DNA from: Watersipora subatra
Lineage: Eukaryota; Bryozoa; Gymnolaemata; Cheilostomatida; Watersiporidae
Assembly (NCBI RefSeq): GCF_963576615.1
Contig: NC_088711.1
Coordinates: forward strand, 36,320,121 to 36,384,120
Direction of reading: 5' to 3'
DNA: 64,000 nucleotides
A model generated the notes under the pieces. It was not told the DNA's origin, searched no databases, and saw only the letters and a list, made by a program, of their open reading frames with translations. Positions within the stretch are counted from its first letter, which is position 1, and each line of letters opens with the position of its first letter. The translations under genes and the position numbers were made by a program. This document shows positions 60,601 through 64,000 of this stretch, piece by piece.

Positions 60601-62260
60601 CCGCTAGCAACCATGGTGACCTTGGAGCAAAGGAAAATGAAGAAATAGAGCAATAGAAAATATACAAATAATAACAATATATTAACTAAAAAATATATAA
60701 ATTTCATCAAGTCTAAATTAGAATTGCACAGCGAGCCTTAAAGGCTTTGTATTGCTGAGCCTGCACATTTACTTACCTGACTGTAGCAAACAAAACTTCT
60801 TATCAATTTGTTTTTATGGCTCTTTCACATTTCTAGATAATGAATTTGTTTTATTACTATGTGTAATTATCTGCATTATTCATTGAAATTAAAGAGTTTT
60901 TGTTCAAAAGTTCTCATTAGGTCCTGAGTAGTGAAACCAATTGAATCAAGTGTATTCCTACAGAAGTACTTGATCTAACATATGTATTTTTATAACATGT
61001 AGAGTAAACCTCAGAACTGGTTAATTTCTGCTTTTAAGTTTGGTTGTTGGTTAAAACAATCCAAACAAACAGTCATATGGTCTTGAAACATTTTCCATAC
61101 ACATTGAGGATCAATTCTTAGATCATTGCCTGATCAATCCAAACAACTGATTTATGTGCATTTTCAATATAATAGAACACAATTGCTGATAGTGACGGTC
61201 ATATCAGTGTGATACCGTGTTTTAACACAAAAGCCATCACATGTAAATATATTTGCCCTTTTCACCTCTAGGCCTAGAAATGCTAGTTGTCCTCAATACA
61301 ACATATTGAGGATCAAATTACAATTATACTATCTGCAAAAGCTATTGACTGAAACTCTCAAAGATCTTCCTGCAACTATTTATAAACCTATACATGGTCA
61401 AGCTTTACCCGTTATTTACCTGCTACTATTTACAAGCCAATGTATGACTAAATGTTTACCTGCTATCTACCTGCAACTATTTACAAGCCAATGTATGACT
61501 AAATGTTTACCTGCTATCTACCTGCAACTATTTACAAGCCGATGCATTACTAAATGTTTACCTGCTATCTACCTGCAACTATTTACAAGCCGATGCATTA
61601 CTAAATCTCTGCCTGCTATCTACCTGCTACTATTTACAAGCCTATGCATGACTAAATCTCTGCCTGCTATCTACCTGCTACTATTTACAAGCCAATGTAT
61701 GACTAAATGTTTACCTACTATCTACCTGCAACTATTTACAAGCCAATGCATTACTAAATGTTTACCTGCTATCTACCTGCAACTATTTACAAGCCTATGC
61801 ATGACTAAATCTCTGCCTGCTATCTACCTGCAACTATTTACAAGCCAATGTATGACTAAATGTTTACCTACTATCTACCTGCAACTATTTACAAGCCAAT
61901 GTATGACTAAATGTTTACCTGCTATCTACCTGCTACTATTTACAAGCCAATGTATGACTAAATGTTTACCTGCTATCTACCTGCAACTATTTACAAGCCA
62001 ATGCATGACTAAATGTTTACCTGCTATCTACTTGCAACTATTTACAAGCCTATGCATGACTAAATCTTCACCTGCTTATCCACCTGCAACTTTACACAGG
62101 ACTATTATAAAGGGCTAAAGATTTACCTGAATGCTGTAATCACTATCGCTGCCGGAGCTGCGAATTCGCCCGGCATATGAATGACTATTACTTAATTTCT
62201 TTTTCTCTATCCGCCCTTCTGGCTTGCTGCCGTAATGAGACACGCTGCCACCGCTACTGC
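39187..62260 (-). CDS. HSPA12-like atypical Hsp70 protein, eleven exons, 5' end not found
   Basis: An HSPA12-type member of the Hsp70 ATPase superfamily; these have an actin-like nucleotide-binding fold but lack the usual Hsp70 substrate domain. Eleven minus-strand exons with agreeing phases give 838 residues plus a partial first codon. Landmarks: phosphate-1 loop [18 protein letters not shown] (about 236-253), [38 protein letters not shown], phosphate-2 loop [13 protein letters not shown] (475-487), [18 protein letters not shown], adenosine loop [43 protein letters not shown] [17 protein letters not shown], and [16 protein letters not shown] at the C-terminus. Human HSPA12A has 675 residues; the surplus is a Ser/Pro-rich N-terminal extension in the first exons. 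An internal Met at position 190 would give 649 residues. Whether it is nearer 12A or 12B, or a lineage-specific copy, cannot be told here. Upstream exons are missing. Confidence 0.93.
40059..40187 (-). CDS. HSPA12-like exon j (adenosine motif)
   Basis: The acceptor is taattttag and the donor GAAAG/gttggt. The exon encodes [20 protein letters not shown], then [20 protein letters not shown] and LK. VGGFAES is the adenosine-binding motif of the fold. Confidence 0.95.
41483..41651 (-). CDS. HSPA12-like exon i
   Basis: The acceptor ggtactcag precedes GGT AAG; the donor is TCAG/gtgaga. The exon encodes [20 protein letters not shown], then [19 protein letters not shown] and [14 protein letters not shown]. 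The acceptor was chosen because it joins KKVK to GKTVEW exactly where human reads KKFR-GHSVEH. Confidence 0.9.
42612..42814 (-). CDS. HSPA12-like exon h
   Basis: The acceptor is gttgcag and the donor GTCAAG/gtagat. The exon encodes [20 protein letters not shown], then [20 protein letters not shown] and [13 protein letters not shown], close to the human segment. Its first Gly is completed across the junction. Confidence 0.95.
43649..43774 (-). CDS. HSPA12-like exon g (phosphate-2 motif)
   Basis: The acceptor is gttacag and the donor ATTG/gtaagt. The exon encodes [20 protein letters not shown], then [20 protein letters not shown] and I. The DCGGGTVD loop is the second phosphate-binding motif of the actin/Hsp70 fold. 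Confidence 0.95.
45149..45356 (-). CDS. HSPA12-like exon f
   Basis: The acceptor is ataacacag and the donor ACAG/gtagtg, phase 1. The exon encodes [20 protein letters not shown], then [14 protein letters not shown] and a variable loop ending DHLET. The loop is much shorter than in human HSPA12A. Confidence 0.94.
45357..46320 (-). other. HSPA12-like intron e-f (0.96 kb)
   Basis: More than half is the 16-bp-unit minisatellite and its flank (45640-46205), an inverted copy of 37650-38470. The remainder shows nothing else. Confidence 0.75.
45640..46205 (-). repeat. Inverted partner of 37650-38470 in an HSPA12-like intron
   Basis: A 16-bp-based array (gatacccattcaatctgata words, 45960-46205) lies beside a flank containing aaatagatttttacacccag, complementary to the region around 37.65-38.45 kb. 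It is shorter and more diverged than its partner. Confidence 0.85.
46321..46542 (-). CDS. HSPA12-like exon e
   Basis: The acceptor ctttgtag precedes AGC CTC; the donor is TATGAG/gtatgc. Phase 0 at both ends, 74 codons. The exon encodes [20 protein letters not shown], then NELSDQSG and [19 protein letters not shown]. Confidence 0.94.
46871..46961 (-). CDS. HSPA12-like exon d
   Basis: The acceptor is tcttgcag and the donor CACGCA/gtaagt. The exon encodes [20 protein letters not shown], then [10 protein letters not shown]; the Ser before it is made across the junction (AG/T). It matches the human segment [20 protein letters not shown]. Confidence 0.95.
47523..47835 (+). mobile_element. tRNA-like SINE-type repeat, copy 2
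   Basis: It starts ctagcggaatgggcggcgtt and has a tRNA-like core near 47684-47755 (gcagctcaatggtttagcat, then gagattccaagatcaaat). It ends ttttaatagctatagctaga and aactttgagattcataaat. Related to 1381-1800. Confidence 0.65.
47836..47882. repeat. Perfect 47-bp palindrome
   Basis: Arms of 23 nt (47836-47858, starting gaaagtcatacacagctgag, and their exact complement 47860-47882) flank a single central base. It sits immediately after the SINE-like repeat's 3' end. Confidence 0.95.
48945..49260 (-). repeat. Dispersed repeat, inverted partner of 25690-25985
   Basis: See the partner for shared words. It includes tctaaaaggcctgctgataa and ggtttattgcttgcttgtta. Each gene has one copy in an intron. 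Confidence 0.8.
49501..49560. repeat. 20-bp perfect triplicate
   Basis: Three identical copies of attcggagctcaaggctgag, ending exactly at 49560. Confidence 0.97.
50341..50470 (+). mobile_element. Isolated transposon terminus
   Basis: The text tacagtagccgctcctaaaa, then aacgtctacgttatagggat and attatacgaac, looks like one terminal repeat of a TA-flanked element. No matching opposite end was found nearby. Confidence 0.4.
50755..50870 (-). mobile_element. SINE tail fragment
   Basis: The plus strand reads tataaaaagagcagtgtctat, with ggtcaaggttgggataaaa after it, resembling the tail side of 29545-29710. No tRNA head was found. Confidence 0.4.
51355..51693 (-). CDS. HSPA12-like exon c (phosphate-1 motif)
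   Basis: The acceptor tttttgcag precedes G TGC TCT; the donor is TTCAG/gtgaga. After a Ser-rich lead starting [19 protein letters not shown] it encodes [20 protein letters not shown], then [20 protein letters not shown] and KFHSFGF. The in-exon ATG (Met190) is an alternative start close to the usual family start. Confidence 0.94.
52980..53935. repeat. 39-bp minisatellite split by a transposon
   Basis: Units of agaaagatgatgagttgata plus gagataagagaccagaat occupy 52985-53169 and resume at 53841-53935. The insertion lies within one unit. Confidence 0.85.
53170..53840. mobile_element. CACTA-like element, 671 bp, inserted in a minisatellite
   Basis: The ends are CACTATGTTTCCATGGTGCG and the complement of gcatcatggaaacatagtg, with a 3-bp duplication AAT. 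CACTA termini with a 3-bp target fit the En/Spm (CACTA) superfamily. Removing the element and one AAT restores a normal minisatellite unit. It is GC-richer than its surroundings near both ends, with a cagtgcg-rich interior. No transposase found. Confidence 0.8.
54322..55536 (+). mobile_element. pogo/Tigger-like element with transposase remnants
   Basis: The inverted ends are cagtaatacttcaacttacg and its complement, with TA outside both (54320-54321, 55537-55538). The ends carry further ctcgta/tacgag words. The interior encodes fragments of a CENP-B/pogo-type transposase, so it is an internally deleted copy. Confidence 0.88.
54810..55090 (+). pseudogene. pogo/Tigger transposase fragments
   Basis: One frame reads [20 protein letters not shown] and GAIYP, like the CENP-B-type DNA-binding region (GVPVS.PML.EKA). 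After a frame change, another reads [20 protein letters not shown], then [17 protein letters not shown], like the QTSLD.FFK C-terminal tail of Tigger transposases. The DDE core between them is missing. Confidence 0.65.
55922..56774. mobile_element. TTAA-flanked element, copy 2
   Basis: Same family as 15953-16792: TTAA at 55918-55921 and 56775-56778, ends agggtgactcgcaacaaaat and caagtcaacct, and the shared interior ctcgctactttacagtttt-like stretch. Copies 1 and 2 lie in introns of the two different genes. Confidence 0.87.
58259..58674 (-). CDS. HSPA12-like exon b (proline/serine-rich)
   Basis: The acceptor is atgttttag and the donor AAGCG/gtaggt. The exon encodes [20 protein letters not shown], then [20 protein letters not shown], and ends SPSSKR. 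It is predicted to be disordered, with a six-residue Pro run. Its phase-2 end (CG) needs one base, and the HSPA12 core exon supplies G, giving Arg. Confidence 0.78.
58790..59040. repeat. 44-bp tandem array
   Basis: About five units of gtactagtatatcaaatact plus tctgagtactgataaagagacc, with tacct/acttct variants. Confidence 0.88.
59720..59855. repeat. Perfect 68-bp tandem duplication
   Basis: Two identical 68-bp copies start gctacattgtcacaaagcct and run head to tail (59720-59787 and 59788-59855). The absence of differences suggests a recent event or an assembly artefact. Confidence 0.93.
61383..62080. repeat. 51-bp minisatellite just inside an HSPA12-like intron
   Basis: About 14 units of 51 bp (aatgtttacctgctatctac, ctgcaactatttacaagcca, atgtatgact). 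Read on the gene's strand, each unit contains CAG/GTAAACATTTAG and CAG/GTAGATAG, close to the true donor CAG/gtaaatctttag at 62126. Because 51 is a multiple of 3, a 270-residue false plus-strand frame appears. Confidence 0.93.
62127..62260 (-). CDS. HSPA12-like exon a (N-terminal extension)
   Basis: The acceptor is attctag and the donor ATTCAG/gtaaat. The exon encodes [20 protein letters not shown], then [20 protein letters not shown] to YSIQ. It is polar, basic and Ser-rich, with no known domain. It starts in phase 1 and ends in phase 0, fitting the next exon. Membership rests on phase, open frame and similar composition. Confidence 0.7.
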
Positions 62261-63026
62261 CTAGAATAACAAAAACTTAGTGTTAGGCGCAGCTGCAGTT
62301 CCTAATTAATAGCGCATCGAAAGGAATATTACGAAGTAGCAGAGGTTACTACAGCCATTAGCCATAACAGTGTATGCATTAGAGTTCATCGTGTTACACT
62401 CCGATAGTATGGGGTTATGACTCCCACATTACAAGCAGCTGTTCTCTATCCTTCACACGATCACATCAAAAGCTTTACCTGTTATGTCTTGTCAAATCAG
62501 AGCATATGTTCAACGCTGTCAAAGGCTGTTGTGTCGACCTACATTTAGTCGTGAATAATTCTACACATGGGTACATGAGACTCGGTTCAGCCTCTATTCC
62601 CAGATCATCAATTAGCATAAACTGTATGGATTACCTTGGCAAAGGCAGCTGACTTGGCAGCAAACATACCTCTACAAGATGAATCTTACCCGAATGTATC
62701 AAATAAAGGAAAATAAATTCAGAATGCACTGAATCCCAATAAAAACCCTTGAGACTTTGTTGCCTTACAGTCTCGCAGCCTTACGACGATGCAGTTTTGC
62801 TGCCAGTATTACATAAAGGATGTTGATGTTCAAATCACTTGAGCAGAACTAAAGGTCAGCATACTGAGAAAAGGAAGAGACTGGTTAACACCCTAGTTGA
62901 TCACTACATAAAAAAGTAGGCGAAGTCACACTAATAGGGTTATTACTATACTGGCCAAAACAATAGAAGTAGCTGAAAATAAGTGGGTTCTTGAGATTGG
63001 AGATCCGATTGGAGCAACAAGCCTAC
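62261..63026. other. Upstream flank or intron of the HSPA12-like gene
   Basis: An upstream exon ending in phase 1 is required, but none was convincing here. AT-rich with no other feature. Confidence 0.45.
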
Positions 63027-63245
63027 AGTCAGTCAGTCTGTCAATAAGTCAGTCAGTCTGTCTGTCAATCAGTCAGTCAGTCAATCAGTGAGTCAGTCAG
63101 TCAGGCAATCAATCTGTCAGTCCGTCAGTCAGTCAATCAGTCAGTCAGTCTGTAAGTCAGTCAGTCAATCTGTCACTCAGTCAGTCAATCAGTCAGTCAG
63201 TCAGTCAATCAATCAATCAGTCTGTCAATCAGTCAGTCTGTCAAT
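63027..63245. repeat. (CAGT)n-type microsatellite
   Basis: An imperfect tetranucleotide run of cagtcagtcaatcagt and cagtctgt variants. The Ser/Gln-rich short open frame is its translation. Confidence 0.95.
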
Positions 63246-64000
63246 ATTAAACCTCTTGCTGCCAGACAGTTCAAGTCACCTATTTGGCTACACTCTTATC
63301 AGAAATTACTTCTTGTCTTTAATCTGTTAATAAGTATTAATCTGCTTTATTGAACGGCAGAGAAATTAAAATTTATATTTTAACTTATTAGTATAGGTAT
63401 AAATTCTAACAGACTACCTGGGAAAACAATGAGCCTCTAACTACCTGGTTATCAACAACATATCACCTTTCCAAGCATTTCATACAGTTTCCGGTGAACG
63501 GCCAATTCTGTTTTTACATATTTATGTAGTAAAGAAGCAAATAAGATGACTTGATGAAATACTCAGACTTTCTCTCTACACAGAGACGTAACATTTAAAC
63601 ACTTTCTTGACTCAAAAGCAATTTTAGCAGAAACTGAATGCTCAGCATAGCAACCGCAGCTTCATTTTTATTAGTTATTAAAAGAAAGAATATCCATTCC
63701 TGCAATCCTATTTCATAGGAGAGAAAATTTACTCCTCAAACTTCATGCAACCCATTTGATAAGTTGTTTTTAGAAACAAGCTGTTCAGTTTTTGGATGAA
63801 ATCCTGTTTGAATGGTGTGCTAATATGTTACATTTGTTTTCAATTGTACTTTTGAGATGTTCATATGCATGTATCATAGGTTTGTTTTGGCTGTCAATGC
63901 ATCATGATTAAAATAAAAGGTTGGAAAATTAAAATGAATTATTTTTAAAAGCTCTCGATAAATTGGACCGATGACAGACTCCGGCAACCAAAGTAGTAGT
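63246..64000. other. Window end, no recognised feature
   Basis: AT-rich. A plus-strand ATG at 63971 opens MTDSGNQSSS up to the window edge, too short to support a gene. Confidence 0.4.

Larger units (their letters stand above)
58675..62126 (-). other. HSPA12-like intron a-b (3.45 kb)
   Basis: Reading from its donor, it starts with the 51-bp array (62080-61383), then about 1.5 kb without recognisable features. Further on come a 68-bp tandem duplication (59720-59855) and a 44-bp array (58790-59040). Confidence 0.7.

Noticed and set aside
61306..62118. 270-residue plus-strand frame of 17-residue repeats ([17 protein letters not shown])
   Set aside because: Translation of a 51-bp minisatellite lying in an intron of the opposite-strand gene, with no domain or conserved start.
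63971..64000. Start of another plus-strand gene (MTDSGNQSSS)
   Set aside because: Only ten codons before the window edge and no other evidence.

Overview
The window is AT-rich nuclear DNA from an animal. It has two multi-exon genes with GT-AG introns, long repeat-filled introns, many non-autonomous DNA transposons, tRNA-derived SINE-like repeats and minisatellites. There is no operon structure, CRISPR array or bacterial-type signal. The protein families and repeat style fit an invertebrate, perhaps a lophotrochozoan; that is inference, and no species can be named.

Two genes converge tail to tail. On the plus strand, nine exons between 15306 and 35863 encode a full 354-residue galactose-1-phosphate uridylyltransferase (GALT, Leloir pathway). 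All splice phases agree, and the first coding exon is only 25 nt. On the minus strand, eleven exons between 62260 and 39187 encode an HSPA12-type Hsp70 relative. It is complete at its C-terminus and carries a long Ser/Pro-rich N-terminal extension whose first exon is not recognised here. In the 3.3 kb between the two stop codons lie two minus-strand exon-like blocks (36998-37418), phase-matched across a 102-bp intron, for an unrecognised membrane protein.

Region 1-15.2 kb holds no supported host gene. It is a transposon graveyard: a hAT element with a decayed transposase tail (2001-3290), a hAT-like MITE (5962-6150), a pogo-like element with a second MITE nested in it (6905-8030), a 3.5-kb set of nested elements inside 200-bp terminal inverted repeats (9009-12504), and another pogo-like element inserted in a TATATACAG satellite. 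Many target-site duplications are readable, so the order of insertions can be inferred.

The introns carry more elements: TTAA-flanked and TA-flanked elements, a pogo/Tigger pair with transposase remnants, and a CACTA-like element inserted in a minisatellite. They also hold at least seven minisatellites. The most striking is the 34/35-bp array of GALT intron 8. It begins exactly at the exon 8 donor, each unit repeats the exon-end/donor sequence, and it contains three 239-bp higher-order repeats. A 51-bp array just inside an HSPA12-like intron also repeats donor-like CAG/GTAAA motifs. These stretches are open in several frames and give long false ORFs.
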